Part shown: positions 1 to 9,579 of the stretch, one piece after another | How positions within the stretch are numbered: position 1 is the first letter of the stretch | How the letters are laid out: the number at the start of each line of letters is the position of its first letter | Origin: Bacteroidota bacterium | GTDB taxonomy: Bacteria > Bacteroidota > Ignavibacteria > Palsa-1295 | DNA: 64,000 nt | Assembly (NCBI GenBank): GCA_021324735.1 | Contig: JAJPIO010000015.1 | Span: 1-64,000 of the forward strand | Reading direction: 5' to 3' | The notes under the pieces: generated by a model | Database searches by the model: none | What the model was told of the DNA's origin: nothing | What the model saw: only the letters and a program-made list of their open reading frames with translations | Made by a program: the position numbers and the translations under genes

Positions 1-2
1 CA

Positions 3-1199
3 TTCATCTCACGAGATGTCCTTGCTTCTATCGAAGCGATGCGGGCACTGGGCTCGCACGTTGAAGAAATAAGCAATGGCATGGTGATTCACGGATGCGG
101 TCGTTATGGCCTTGCTAAGTCTTCCCAGGTACTTGATTGTGCGAATTCTGGCACAACAGCAAGGCTACTAATGGGATTGTTATGCGGACAAACTTTTGAT
201 TCGTTGTTGGTTGGCGATGCCTCACTAAGTAAACGACCAATGAAGCGCGTAGCAGCGTTTCTCGAACAACTGGGTGCGCGAATCACAACAAGCCAGGAGG
301 GGTCGTTGCCGCTTCAAATTCATGGAAGCAAACTTACGGGTCGAGAGATCGAGCTTACAGTACCTTCTGCACAGATAAAATCTGCTCTTCTTTTAGCAGG
401 GCTGTATGCTGAAGGGGATACCACGATCCGAGGCAAAACGGAGAGCCGCGATCATACCGAGCGTATGCTTTTGGCCTTTGGGTTCGATATAGAAGTTACT
501 GGCAACATACGAATCTCGGGAAATAGGGACTCTAATCTTCCGCCCCTGATAACTTATAATGTTCCGGGCGATATTTCGAGTGCAGCATTCCTTATTGCAG
601 CAGCAGTGCTCCTAAAGCGAGCGGTCATCGTTAAACAGGTTCTTTTGAATCCAACGAGAACTCGATTTCTCGATATCCTTTCTGTAATGGGCGTTGATCT
701 CGAGATTACGAATATTCGAGAAGAATATGGCGAAGAGCGGGGAGATGTAACTGTCTTCGGCGATCTATTAAAGGAGGCGCTTACACCATTTGATATTTCC
801 GGCGAAGATATTCCGCTACTGATCGACGAGTTACCGATCCTCATGGTGCTGGCGCTTTTTGCGAACGGTCCGAGTACCATTTCGGATGCCGGAGAGTTAC
901 GCGTAAAGGAAAGCGATCGCCTCGGACTATCGGCGCGGCAGTTCGAAGCCTTTGGAGTAAAGGTCGAAGAGAGCCAAAATGGCTTGCTGATCCATGGCAT
1001 CCCTGACCGCCAATTAATTGCTGGCAAAATAGAGCACGGTGGCGATCATCGTTTGGCGATGGCCTTCAGCATTGCATCGTTGTTTGCCGCCGGACCGACA
1101 CAAATCGATCATGCCGAATCGGTTGCTATTTCGTACCCGCAATTCTTTTCCGATCTTGGACAGATCTCAGGTAGCAATACTGTTGACGTGCAACTATGA
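3..1199 (+). CDS. aroA: 3-phosphoshikimate 1-carboxyvinyltransferase (EPSP synthase), 5' end outside window
   Basis: Transfers enolpyruvyl from PEP to shikimate-3-phosphate, the sixth step of chorismate synthesis, in the cytoplasm. The reading frame is open from base 3, and the residues before the first Met (FISRDVLASIEA) fit the family, so the true start lies upstream. Family motifs are visible: NSGTTARLLMG, KSALLLAGL, SRDHTERML, SSAAFLIAAA, ELRVKESDRL and GGDHRLAMAF. About 398 residues are present of the usual 425-440. The stop overlaps the aroE start (ATGA), so the two are probably translationally coupled at the head of a long aro operon. Confidence 0.96.
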   Translation, partial: FISRDVLASIEAMRALGSHVEEISNGMVIHGCGRYGLAKSSQVLDCANSGTTARLLMGLLCGQTFDSLLVGDASLSKRPMKRVAAFLEQLGARITTSQEGSLPLQIHGSKLTGREIELTVPSAQIKSALLLAGLYAEGDTTIRGKTESRDHTERMLLAFGFDIEVTGNIRISGNRDSNLPPLITYNVPGDISSAAFLIAAAVLLKRAVIVKQVLLNPTRTRFLDILSVMGVDLEITNIREEYGEERGDVTVFGDLLKEALTPFDISGEDIPLLIDELPILMVLALFANGPSTISDAGELRVKESDRLGLSARQFEAFGVKVEESQNGLLIHGIPDRQLIAGKIEHGGDHRLAMAFSIASLFAAGPTQIDHAESVAISYPQFFSDLGQISGSNTVDVQL

Positions 1200-2077
1200 G
1201 TGTCTTAAAAGTAGCCTTGCTCGGCCGCTCCTTAGCCCACAGCATCTCGCCATCTGTGCATCAGGTCCTTTTCCCAATTGTTCAAGCTAAGCTTGATTCG
1301 CCGTTTAAGGCGATCGAATATTCGAATATTGAGTGCAGGGATGAAGAAGAGTTTGAGGCAATCGTCCAAAAGGGGAGTACGCAAAACATAAGCGGCTTTA
1401 ACGTGACGTTTCCGTATAAATATGTGGCGACTCAGTTAACACCGCATATTTCTGAGATCGCTAAAGCGATCAATTCGGTGAACACCATACGTTGTATCAG
1501 CGGCCTACAGGCCACATCGACCGATGGTGCTGGATTTTTGTTCTCGCTTACGAGATCATTTCCCGATTTTAGGGCAGATGAATATACATTGCTCATACTC
1601 GGTGCGGGTGGCGCTGCTCGCGCGGTGTATGGGGCAATTACTAACTTAGGCTGGAAAAAAGTGATCGTTGCCGCCCGCTCTATAACGGAGGCGAGGCGTT
1701 CATTTCCGGATGTATCGATCGCCGAGATGGATGCAATTTCTCGAGAGAGTGGGAAGTATTTTGTAATTCAAGCAACCCCAGTGGGGCAGCGAAGCCGCAA
1801 ATCCCTCTTGGAGCAATTTGAGTGGCACGCGGACGATGTGGCTGTTGATCTTGTTTACAATCCCCGGAGGACCAGATTTCTGGAAATTGCAAGTTCTAAT
1901 GGAGCAATGACCATCGACGGTCTCGGTATGCTTATCGAACAAGCCGCCTTGTCGCAGTATTTTTGGATGATCGGAGAGGAATCTCAGAATTCGCTTTTGA
2001 CTACTGACGAATTTCGATCGTTGCATAACTCATTATCTACATTAGTCGCACCACGATGGGACGCCTTCGATATTTAA
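1196..2077 (+). CDS. aroE: Shikimate dehydrogenase (NADP)
   Basis: Reduces 3-dehydroshikimate to shikimate. At 293 residues it is of normal size. The N-terminal substrate domain shows GRSLAHSISPSVHQ and GFNVTFPYK, whose Lys is the family's catalytic residue, followed by INSVNTI and DGAGF. The Rossmann half carries LGAGGAARAV for NADP. The start overlaps the aroA stop by 4 bases, and the 3' end overlaps aroC by 22 bases, so it is embedded in the aro operon. Confidence 0.95.
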   Translation: MSVLKVALLGRSLAHSISPSVHQVLFPIVQAKLDSPFKAIEYSNIECRDEEEFEAIVQKGSTQNISGFNVTFPYKYVATQLTPHISEIAKAINSVNTIRCISGLQATSTDGAGFLFSLTRSFPDFRADEYTLLILGAGGAARAVYGAITNLGWKKVIVAARSITEARRSFPDVSIAEMDAISRESGKYFVIQATPVGQRSRKSLLEQFEWHADDVAVDLVYNPRRTRFLEIASSNGAMTIDGLGMLIEQAALSQYFWMIGEESQNSLLTTDEFRSLHNSLSTLVAPRWDAFDI

Positions 2078-3225
2078 CAGCCGGAGAGTCGCACGGTGAA
2101 ATGCTGGTCGGCATACTCGAAGGGATGCCGGCGGGGCTTTTGCTTATCGCTGAACGCGATATCGATCCCGTTCTTCGTGAGCGGCAGAAGGGGTATGGCC
2201 GAGGACGCCGTCAGCAGATCGAGCAGGATGGTGCAAAGATCGTCTCTGGAGTACGAAATGGCGTTACGACGGGCGCGCCGATGGCCCTCCTAATACAAAA
2301 CAAGGATTGGGTGCATTGGAAAGAACGGATGTCCGTACTGCCAACCGATGGAGAATCGTCCGCAGTGACCATTCCACGCCCGGGGCATGCCGACCTTGCC
2401 GGAGCAATGAAGTACGGTCACAAGGCCGATCTGCGAAATGTGTTCGAACGCGCCAGCGCCCGCGAAACGGCGATGCGTGTTGCGATCGGAGCGATCGCTA
2501 TGAAATTGCTCCAGGAATTAGAGATCGATTCGATCGGCTATGTGACCTCGATCGGTGGAATCGAGGCAACTCCAAGTACTAGCATCTTTGAACTTCGGAA
2601 GCAGATCGCGGAAAGCCCAGTGAGGATAGCGGACCATGTGAAAGAACAGACTATCATCGATACGATCGACAAGGCGAAGCAGGCTGGCGATACGTTAGGC
2701 GGTACCGTGGAGTGTACTTTCAAAAACATTCCACTTGGTATTGGAAGCCACGTTCATTGGGACCGAAAGCTGGATGCTATAATCGCTCAGGCCGTGATGA
2801 GCATTCAGGCCGTAAAAGCGGTCGAGATCGGGCGAGGCGTCGAGGCAGGAAAGTCTAAAGGCTCAGATAATCACGACCCCATTACGATCGTTGAAGGTGG
2901 ATTACGACGAACGCGTAATAATGCCGGGGGCATCGAAGGTGGCATGTCGAACGGAGAGCCGATCGTCGTCCGAGCTTCGATGAAGCCCATCTCAACACTG
3001 ATGCGACCACTTGAATCTGTCGATTTGAAGACAGGCGAGTTCAGGGAAGCACACATTGAACGAAGTGATGTTTGCGCCGTACCTGCACTCTCAGTCATTG
3101 TCGAAGCGGTTGTTGCTACGGTCATTGCGAGTGAGCTTCTCGAAACATTTGGCGGCGATACCATTGACGAGCTAAAAGCCCGAGTTGCGGAACGTCGAAA
3201 GGCTCTTCATATCCAATCGGCATGA
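2056..3225 (+). CDS. aroC: Chorismate synthase
   Basis: Makes chorismate from EPSP with reduced FMN, the last step of the shikimate pathway. The 389-residue protein begins MGRLRYLTAGESHGE, the family's N-terminal signature, which fixes the start inside aroE. Other signatures are RPGHADLAGAMKYG, RASARETAMRVA and GGIEGGMSNGEPI. It overlaps aroK-aroB by 4 bases. Nothing looks truncated or unusual. Confidence 0.97.
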   Translation: MGRLRYLTAGESHGEMLVGILEGMPAGLLLIAERDIDPVLRERQKGYGRGRRQQIEQDGAKIVSGVRNGVTTGAPMALLIQNKDWVHWKERMSVLPTDGESSAVTIPRPGHADLAGAMKYGHKADLRNVFERASARETAMRVAIGAIAMKLLQELEIDSIGYVTSIGGIEATPSTSIFELRKQIAESPVRIADHVKEQTIIDTIDKAKQAGDTLGGTVECTFKNIPLGIGSHVHWDRKLDAIIAQAVMSIQAVKAVEIGRGVEAGKSKGSDNHDPITIVEGGLRRTRNNAGGIEGGMSNGEPIVVRASMKPISTLMRPLESVDLKTGEFREAHIERSDVCAVPALSVIVEAVVATVIASELLETFGGDTIDELKARVAERRKALHIQSA

Positions 3226-4907
3226 CCTGGCGAAATCGTAATCTGTATCTTATCGGTCTGCCGGGAGCAGGGAAATCGGCTATAGGGCGAGAGCTAAGCG
3301 AGCTGTTGCGCCGCTATCGATATTCTTTTGTGGATCTTGATATAGAGACCGAACGCCTGGCAGGACAGCCCATTCCTGAAATTTTTGCAAAGCACGGGGA
3401 AGCAAGATTCCGAGATCTCGAGACACAAGCGTTGTTAAACGTCTCCACGACGAACGGCTCGCATTACATTATCGCTACTGGTGGTGGGGTCATGATGAAG
3501 CCATTGAATCGCTCGATCATCCGTGGCTCCGGAATTCCGATCTGGATCGATGTAACGGTACGGGATGCTGCAAAGAATGTTCTGGGAGATATTTTACGAG
3601 GCAAGGATCGTCCGCTTTTCAGGGCAGCTTCTGCGGATGAGCTAAAGGAAAAACTTCGCATCCTTCTCGAAGAACGTCGGCCGTACTACGAGCAAGCCAC
3701 TTTGCATTTCGTTACTCGTAGCGTTCGAGGCGACGAGCGAACTCCGCCGGAACTTGCAAAGGAACTGCTTACCGCCTTGGATAAAATGTCGCTTCATGTT
3801 GCGCTCAAGCCTCCTCATCGAACACTACTCGCTCACTCGGCTCTTGGGGATTATCCGATCCTTGTAGGCAGCGGCATTGCTTGTCGCGAGCTTTCCCAAA
3901 CGATCCTCGATGCAGGATATACCAAAGCGATCGTTATCACTGACAACAATGTCGACAGCCTGCACGGGAAAGAGCTTATTACGAAGCTGCAGAAGGAAAT
4001 AAGAAAGCAATGCGATCTATACAAGATCGTCATTGACGCGGGAGAAGCTAAAAAGAGTCAGGAAACGCTTGGTACAATCCTCGAACGTCTTCACGAGATA
4101 GATGCCAATAGGAGATCGACGCTCATTGTTTCCTTCGGCGGTGGTGTGATAACCGATATTGCAGGCTTTGCTGCAAGCTTGTATCATCGCGGATTGCCAC
4201 TGGTACATATTCCCACTACATTGCTGGCACAAGCCGATGCCGCGATCGGTGGTAAAACGGGCATTGACATGTTTGGAGCGAAGAACCTTATCGGTACTTT
4301 CTATCCACCGAGGCAAATTCTTGTCGATCCCCTTTATTTAAAGACGCTTCCCAAGCGCGAGCTGCACGCCGGACTCGCGGAAGTATTTAAATATGCACTT
4401 ATTGGTAGTGCAGATCTTTGGCAGAGTCTCGCAAAAAGCGTAAGAAGACTTATACGCGGCGTTGATACTTCGTACGAGGAGATCATTTATTCTTCCATCA
4501 TAGAAAAACTTCGCTATGTGGAGGCCGATGAGTTTGAGCGAAAGCAGGGAATTCGGGAGCTTCTAAATTTTGGGCATACGTTTGGTCATGCGTTAGAATC
4601 TGCGTCTAACTATGCGCTATTGCACGGCGAAGCCGTTTTGCTGGGAATGCGTGGGGCTGCATGGCTTTCGATGAAGAACAAGTATATCGACGAAGCAGCG
4701 TGGATAGAAATAGAGTCGGTGCTGGGCCGAATACCGATAAAAGGGGAGATCATTTTTTCCGTTGAAGATGCCGTTCGCATGTTTAAAAAGGACAAGAAGG
4801 GTTCTAATCGCGTTATCCTCTTAAGGAAGATCGGTGAAGCATTTGTTGATGAAATATCGGACGCTGCGGTTCGCGAAACGCTGGAATACCTATTTACGCT
4901 TGCATGA
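3222..4907 (+). CDS. aroKB: Bifunctional shikimate kinase / 3-dehydroquinate synthase fusion
   Basis: One 561-residue protein joins two shikimate enzymes. Residues 1-185 are shikimate kinase: Walker A GLPGAGKS at 12-19, VDLDIE for shikimate and Mg, RFRDLE, and IATGGGV. Residues about 195-561 are 3-dehydroquinate synthase: SFGGGVITDIAGFAAS for NAD and substrate, AGLAEVFKYALI with the active-site Lys, and NFGHTFGHALE with zinc-binding His. Both halves keep their catalytic residues, so both should be active. The fusion links a non-adjacent early step (DHQ formation) with the phosphorylation step. It overlaps aroC and aroQ by 4 bases each. Confidence 0.96.
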   Translation: MTWRNRNLYLIGLPGAGKSAIGRELSELLRRYRYSFVDLDIETERLAGQPIPEIFAKHGEARFRDLETQALLNVSTTNGSHYIIATGGGVMMKPLNRSIIRGSGIPIWIDVTVRDAAKNVLGDILRGKDRPLFRAASADELKEKLRILLEERRPYYEQATLHFVTRSVRGDERTPPELAKELLTALDKMSLHVALKPPHRTLLAHSALGDYPILVGSGIACRELSQTILDAGYTKAIVITDNNVDSLHGKELITKLQKEIRKQCDLYKIVIDAGEAKKSQETLGTILERLHEIDANRRSTLIVSFGGGVITDIAGFAASLYHRGLPLVHIPTTLLAQADAAIGGKTGIDMFGAKNLIGTFYPPRQILVDPLYLKTLPKRELHAGLAEVFKYALIGSADLWQSLAKSVRRLIRGVDTSYEEIIYSSIIEKLRYVEADEFERKQGIRELLNFGHTFGHALESASNYALLHGEAVLLGMRGAAWLSMKNKYIDEAAWIEIESVLGRIPIKGEIIFSVEDAVRMFKKDKKGSNRVILLRKIGEAFVDEISDAAVRETLEYLFTLA

Positions 4908-5350
4908 ATATTCTTGTATTGAACGGACCGAACCTAAACCTGCTCGGCGAACGGGAGCCCGAAATTTATGGGCGAGGAACACTCGAAGATATTTATGATA
5001 TGCTTCGGCAGGAGGCCTCGAAATTCAAAGCCGAGCTTCGGTTCTTTCAGTCGAATCACGAGGGAGACCTGATCGATAAGCTTCACGAAGAACGCAAGTG
5101 GTTGGATGGCATTATTATGAATCCGGGAGCGCTCACGCATTATTCTATTGCCCTGCGAGACGCCGTCTCAGCAGTGGGAAAGCCCATGGTGGAAGTGCAT
5201 CTCTCCGACCTCACAAAGCGGGAGGAATTTCGGCGGCATACCGTGTTTGAAGGCCTCGAGAACGTCCGCCGTATTATGGGACGAGGGCCACAAGGATATT
5301 TGAGTGCCTTGCGGTTGCTTGCCGATGCGGATACATCCATAGCCGAATGA
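4904..5350 (+). CDS. aroQ: Type II 3-dehydroquinate dehydratase
   Basis: Dehydrates 3-dehydroquinate to 3-dehydroshikimate; the type II enzymes are small dodecamers. The 148-residue product has the full set of motifs: LNGPNLNLLGEREPEIYG with the active-site Tyr and Arg, FQSNHEGDLID, NPGALTHYSIALRDA and VEVHLSD. It overlaps aroKB and the following prenyltransferase by 4 bases. With aroA, E, C and KB it supplies every shikimate step except DAHP synthase, which is not in this window. Confidence 0.96.
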   Translation: MNILVLNGPNLNLLGEREPEIYGRGTLEDIYDMLRQEASKFKAELRFFQSNHEGDLIDKLHEERKWLDGIIMNPGALTHYSIALRDAVSAVGKPMVEVHLSDLTKREEFRRHTVFEGLENVRRIMGRGPQGYLSALRLLADADTSIAE

Positions 5351-6213
5351 AGAAGTTTTTCTCCTTCGTAAAAATCGAGCATACTTTGTTTTCGCTGCCC
5401 ATGATCTATGCCGGTATGGCGATCGGGCTGCATGCGAATAAGCAGGCCGGAGTCGATCTTCCAACGTCAGAGATCGTCAAGAATCTTCTTCTAATTCTTG
5501 CCGCTGCTACCGGTGCTCGAACGGTCGGATTCTCGATGAATCGGATCATTGACCGGCATATCGACGCCAAAAACCCACGGACGGCCTCCCGCGAGCTTCC
5601 AAGCGGGAAGATGAAGCTTAGTCAGGCATATACGGTTTTAGGCGTTGCATTAGTGGTCTATTTCGCTTCGGCTGCAGCGCTTAACTCCTTATGTTTCATG
5701 CTTTCGCCAATCCCACTAATAGTGTTTGGCGGATATCCGTTTATGAAGCGGTTTACCTCGCTGGCCCATTTCGGATTGGGGGCTTCTTTGGCTCTTGGGC
5801 CATTGGGGGCCTATTTCGCAGTCCGGCCAACTACGGAGGGTGCGCTACCGGCCTTTTTGCTTGCTCTTTTTACCTGGCTTTGGGCCTCCGGTTTTGATAT
5901 AATTTATTCGACGGCGGACGAAGCCTTCGATAAGAAGGAAGGTCTGTTTTCGTTACCTGCTCGCGTAGGTTCAAAGCGGGCTCTGCAATGGTCTGCATAC
6001 ATCCATTTTGCCTCCTTCTTCGTGCTTGTCGCGGTGTACCTCGTGGCATTCCGAGGTAGCTTGTTAGCGGGGGCGCTGCTACTCATCGCTGGAATTCTGC
6101 TGTATCTCGAGCAGAAGAAATCGACGGACATTGAGCTTGCGTTTTTTAAGATCAACGCGGTACTCGGTTTTGTGGTCTTACTTTTTGTGATCGTAGGTAC
6201 TTCGCTTACATGA
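5347..6213 (+). CDS. UbiA-family polyprenyltransferase, probably menaquinone pathway (MqnP/UbiA type)
   Basis: A 288-residue integral membrane protein that attaches a polyprenyl chain to an aromatic acid. Both aspartate-rich motifs for Mg-prenyl diphosphate are present: NRIIDRHIDAKNPRT and DIIYSTADEAFDKKEG. The remaining sequence is about 8 hydrophobic helices. It is followed at 4-base overlap by UbiX and then UbiD, the combination that prenylates and then decarboxylates the quinone head group. In bacteria lacking ubiquinone this usually means the futalosine menaquinone route (MqnP). That assignment is inference from context; the family assignment is secure. Confidence 0.9.
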   Translation: MKKFFSFVKIEHTLFSLPMIYAGMAIGLHANKQAGVDLPTSEIVKNLLLILAAATGARTVGFSMNRIIDRHIDAKNPRTASRELPSGKMKLSQAYTVLGVALVVYFASAAALNSLCFMLSPIPLIVFGGYPFMKRFTSLAHFGLGASLALGPLGAYFAVRPTTEGALPAFLLALFTWLWASGFDIIYSTADEAFDKKEGLFSLPARVGSKRALQWSAYIHFASFFVLVAVYLVAFRGSLLAGALLLIAGILLYLEQKKSTDIELAFFKINAVLGFVVLLFVIVGTSLT

Positions 6214-6794
6214 CCGCACCAAATACGCAACCCAGAAAGCGCATCGCGGTTGGAATTACCGGCTCCAGCGGTTCGATCTATGCGATGGATTTTCTCAAGC
6301 GCTGCCCGCACGATAAATTCGTGGTGATGTCGAAGTGGGGGAAAGCGGTCATGAAGGACGAGCTGAAGCTCGATGATCCCTCTGCTGCAGTTGCACCGTA
6401 TTGTAAGAAGTTGTTCGCCGATTCTGACCTCACGGCCCCGTTAGCTTCTGGCACTAACGATATTGACGCGTTTGTCATCATTCCCGCCTCGACGAGCACT
6501 ATTGGCAAGATCGCTTCGGGAATTGGTGATACGCTTATTACTCGGACCGCGGCCGTGTGCCTCAAGGAGCGGCGTAAGATCATCCTTTGCGTTCGCGAAA
6601 CTCCGCTTTCGACGATAACACTTAGGCAATGTGCCGATCTTTCCAGCGAAGGTGTGGTCGTAATGCCGATCTCTCCGCCACTGTATTTTGTACCTACGAC
6701 GGTGGAAGAGTATGTACAAGGATTTGTCAACAGAGTTCTTCATCATGTTGGTGTTAACGTGGGAAGCGGTTGGCGCTCGGAAGAATTAGAATAA
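6210..6794 (+). CDS. ubiX: Flavin prenyltransferase UbiX
   Basis: Prenylates FMN with dimethylallyl phosphate to make the prFMN cofactor used by UbiD decarboxylases. The 194-residue protein has the flavin-binding VGITGSSGSIYAMDFL at its N-terminus, PASTSTIGKIASGIGDTLITR in the centre and RETPLSTITLRQ near the phosphate site. It overlaps the prenyltransferase by 4 bases, and its stop overlaps the UbiD start (TAATG), so cofactor maker and user are coupled. Confidence 0.95.
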   Translation: MTAPNTQPRKRIAVGITGSSGSIYAMDFLKRCPHDKFVVMSKWGKAVMKDELKLDDPSAAVAPYCKKLFADSDLTAPLASGTNDIDAFVIIPASTSTIGKIASGIGDTLITRTAAVCLKERRKIILCVRETPLSTITLRQCADLSSEGVVVMPISPPLYFVPTTVEEYVQGFVNRVLHHVGVNVGSGWRSEELE

Positions 6795-8665
6795 TGGCAT
6801 CCACGGAACGCGGATTCGACACGCTATCGCAGTTTATTGCGCGCCTCGAACGTTTGGGTGAGCTTCACCGCATCACTGCCGAGGTCGATCCCTATTTAGA
6901 AGCTCCACAGATCGCGATACGAGCACTACTCGAAGGACGTAAGGCGCTTTTGTTCGAGCGCGTCAAAGGATCGCAATTTCCACTTGCGATGAATTTGCTC
7001 GCGAGCAATCGTCGCGTCGAAATAGCACTCGGCGAAGACCCGGGCCGATTGGGTCATTCACTGGTTCACCTCGCGGAGCAGATATTTCCCCCCAGGCCAC
7101 GTGTGGTATGGAATGCTGCCAAGCCACTCCTGCCACGATTAATGTCAGCACGAATTCGGCGGACAAGCCCTGAAGAACCGAGACACACCCTCGACAAGCC
7201 CGATCTGGGAGCGTTACCAATACTTCAGACATGGCCCGAAGATGCTGGTAAATTTATTACTCTTCCGCAGGTCTTTACATACGATCCTCATACTGGTAAG
7301 CGTAATCTTGGAATGTACCGGATGCAAGTATTTGGTCCTTCTGAGACCGGCATGCACTGGCAAATTCAAAAGGGAGGAGGATTCCATTACCACGAGGCCG
7401 AAGCGATGGGGAGACCATTGGAAGTTGCCGTCGCTATTGGTACCGATCCGGCATTGCTGCTATCGACCGTCGCACCGTTACCCGAAGGAATTGATGAAGT
7501 GGTATTTGCGGGATTCTTGCGTGGCCGTCCGACTGCGATGCGCAAGGGAATGTCCATCTCGATCGACGTACCGACCAATGCCGAATTTATTTTGGAAGGC
7601 GTCGTGCCTCCGCAAGAGCGGCGTCTGGAAGGGCCTTTCGGGGATCACTTCGGTCATTATTCGCATGCGGGTATGTTTCCCGTCTTTCACATACGTGCGA
7701 TTACGCATCTTTCTCGAGCGGTGTTCGCGGCAACGGTTGTTGGTAAGCCGCCAATGGAGGACAAATGGCTGGGTGATGTCAACCAGTTGATCCTTGGGCC
7801 GCTCGTACGTCTAATGCACCCGGAGGTGTTCGATGTCTGGGCATTCTATGAAGCAGGCTTCCACAATTTGCTTGGTGTTCGAACAAAACAGCGTTATGGG
7901 AAAGAGGCTGTTAAAGCAACCCTCGGGGTCGTTTCGGACGGTCAGTTGTCGTTAACGAAATGTGCGATCGCTGTAAGTGAAAAGGTCGATAACCGAGATT
8001 TCCGTGCGCTCTTAAGAGCCATCCGAGATAATTTCGATCCTCACTACGATTTCACCTTGCTTACCAATACGGCGATGGATACGCTCGATTTTACGAGCTA
8101 TTCGATGAACTTGGGAAGCAAGATGATTGTCGATGCCACTGAAAAGCCTGATGTTACCGCAAGCGGGGGTAAATATCCGGCACGCCAGCCAAGCCCGTTC
8201 TACGCTCGAACGGGTCAATATTCAAGCAATATCAACGACATCGACTCGCGCATTCGGGAGTCGAGAGTATTCGAAGAGACTCTGCTCGTCGTCAAAGTTG
8301 ATTCGGCAATAGGAAAAATCTCAGGACAAGATTCTCAAAAAACTACCGGACGAGAGATCGTCGAGCGGTTAGTGGCGGAATCGAATCTCGAAAAACTTCC
8401 GAAAGGAATAAAGATCGTTGCTGCTGTTAGTGAAGATGTCGACCTTGCAAGCGATATGGAAGTCATCTGGGGCCTATTCACTCGCTTCGATGCTGCACGA
8501 GATGTCTGCTTCACTCGTACGACGCTCGTTGGAAGTGCACCGGTTTACGAAGGAATTATGGGCATCGACGCAACCTGGAAACCGGGATATCCAAACCCGT
8601 GTGTTATGCCAGAAGAGATCGTGAAGCGAGTGGATTCGCGGTGGAGTGAATTCGGCTTCCGATAG
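6794..8665 (+). CDS. ubiD: UbiD-family decarboxylase (menaquinone biosynthesis type)
   Basis: A prFMN-dependent decarboxylase of 623 residues acting on the prenylated aromatic acid of quinone biosynthesis. Family hallmarks include MHWQIQKGGGFHYHEAEA, EGPFGDHFGHYS with active-site acidic residues, and KQRYGKEAVKATLGV. I chose the ATG at 6794 (MASTERGFD), which overlaps the ubiX stop, over an in-frame codon 24 bases upstream. The length suits the longer UbiD/MqnL-like group. Which quinone is made cannot be read directly from the sequence. Confidence 0.92.
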   Translation: MASTERGFDTLSQFIARLERLGELHRITAEVDPYLEAPQIAIRALLEGRKALLFERVKGSQFPLAMNLLASNRRVEIALGEDPGRLGHSLVHLAEQIFPPRPRVVWNAAKPLLPRLMSARIRRTSPEEPRHTLDKPDLGALPILQTWPEDAGKFITLPQVFTYDPHTGKRNLGMYRMQVFGPSETGMHWQIQKGGGFHYHEAEAMGRPLEVAVAIGTDPALLLSTVAPLPEGIDEVVFAGFLRGRPTAMRKGMSISIDVPTNAEFILEGVVPPQERRLEGPFGDHFGHYSHAGMFPVFHIRAITHLSRAVFAATVVGKPPMEDKWLGDVNQLILGPLVRLMHPEVFDVWAFYEAGFHNLLGVRTKQRYGKEAVKATLGVVSDGQLSLTKCAIAVSEKVDNRDFRALLRAIRDNFDPHYDFTLLTNTAMDTLDFTSYSMNLGSKMIVDATEKPDVTASGGKYPARQPSPFYARTGQYSSNINDIDSRIRESRVFEETLLVVKVDSAIGKISGQDSQKTTGREIVERLVAESNLEKLPKGIKIVAAVSEDVDLASDMEVIWGLFTRFDAARDVCFTRTTLVGSAPVYEGIMGIDATWKPGYPNPCVMPEEIVKRVDSRWSEFGFR

Positions 8666-8690
8666 GACGATCGGCTCGTATTTTTGCAGT

Positions 8691-9047
8691 ATGTGGATTC
8701 GCCTGAAGAATATTCAAGTTTACGCTTACCACGGTGCTCACGCTCACGAACGAGAGCATGGGGCTCGGTTCGAGATCGATGTCGAGTTGGAAGCCGAGCT
8801 CGATAGGGCTGTGGAAAGCGATTCCCTGGAAAATACGATCGATTATGTAAAGGTCCAGAAAGCAGTATTGGGAGTAAGTGGTGCTAAGCCATTTCACCTT
8901 ATTGAGTCGCTTGCAAATGCTATTGCAGTGAAAATGCTGGACGAATTTCCGGTGCGTGAAACGATCGTACGGGTAAGGAAACCGGGCGTTTCTGCAGGTG
9001 CTGTCCTTGATACCGTAGAGGTTGAATGCCGAAAGACGAAGAGTTAA
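8691..9047 (+). CDS. folB: Dihydroneopterin aldolase
   Basis: Cleaves 7,8-dihydroneopterin to 6-hydroxymethyl-dihydropterin in folate synthesis. From ATG 8691 the product is 118 residues, the usual length, starting MWIRLKNIQVYAYHGAHAHE, which matches the family N-terminus. An in-frame codon at 8646 inside ubiD would add an unlikely 15 residues. The later VRVRKPGVSAGA region is typical of the substrate-binding face. It overlaps folK by 22 bases, so the next two folate steps are coupled. Confidence 0.93.
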   Translation: MWIRLKNIQVYAYHGAHAHEREHGARFEIDVELEAELDRAVESDSLENTIDYVKVQKAVLGVSGAKPFHLIESLANAIAVKMLDEFPVRETIVRVRKPGVSAGAVLDTVEVECRKTKS

Positions 9048-9565
9048 AACAACCAACGGCCAGCGAGATCGTAGCTGAATATGCTCGCACGTTCATCGGT
9101 CTGGGATCGAACCTCGAACCAAGACTCGAATACTTGCAAGCGGCTATTGCTGCGCTTAAGAATTTTGGGGAAGTGGTACGTCTTAGTTCTGTCTATGAAA
9201 CCGAGCCTGTCGGCGGGATTCCGCAGCCGCCGTATCTCAATGCTGTAGTGGAATTCCAAACGCTGCTCGGTCCGATCGATCTCGGAAATCACCTGAAAGC
9301 GTTGGAACGAACGCTGGGACGTAAGGAGCGGCCACGCTGGCATGAACGGGAAATTGATCTCGATCTGCTATTTTATGAGGACCTGATCCTGGAAAGCCCG
9401 GACTTAACACTACCGCACCCTGAATTGCACCGCCGAGCCTTTGTGCTTGTTCCATTATGCGAAGTGGCGCCGGACTTCGAACATCCCGTCTTACATCGAT
9501 CGATCTCCGAATTAACGAAAACTGTCAGTACTCAAGGTGTTCGCAAGACCGACCTTAAACTGTAA
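9026..9565 (+). CDS. folK: 2-amino-4-hydroxy-6-hydroxymethyldihydropteridine diphosphokinase
   Basis: Transfers pyrophosphate from ATP to the FolB product. The 179-residue protein has GLGSNLEPR, PPYLNAVVEF, the signature RWHEREIDLDLLFYEDL and PHPELHRRAFVLVPLCEV. About 22 residues precede the conserved core, so a shorter start is possible, but no better start codon is present. It overlaps folB and is followed 14 bases later by the nucleoside kinase with its own good ribosome binding site. Confidence 0.94.
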   Translation: MPKDEELKQPTASEIVAEYARTFIGLGSNLEPRLEYLQAAIAALKNFGEVVRLSSVYETEPVGGIPQPPYLNAVVEFQTLLGPIDLGNHLKALERTLGRKERPRWHEREIDLDLLFYEDLILESPDLTLPHPELHRRAFVLVPLCEVAPDFEHPVLHRSISELTKTVSTQGVRKTDLKL

Positions 9566-9579
9566 GGAGCGCTTATAAC

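Noticed and set aside
554-1027. 157-residue minus-strand frame inside aroA, and similar antisense frames in other genes
   Set aside because: Serine/arginine-rich shadow of a strongly conserved gene on the other strand.
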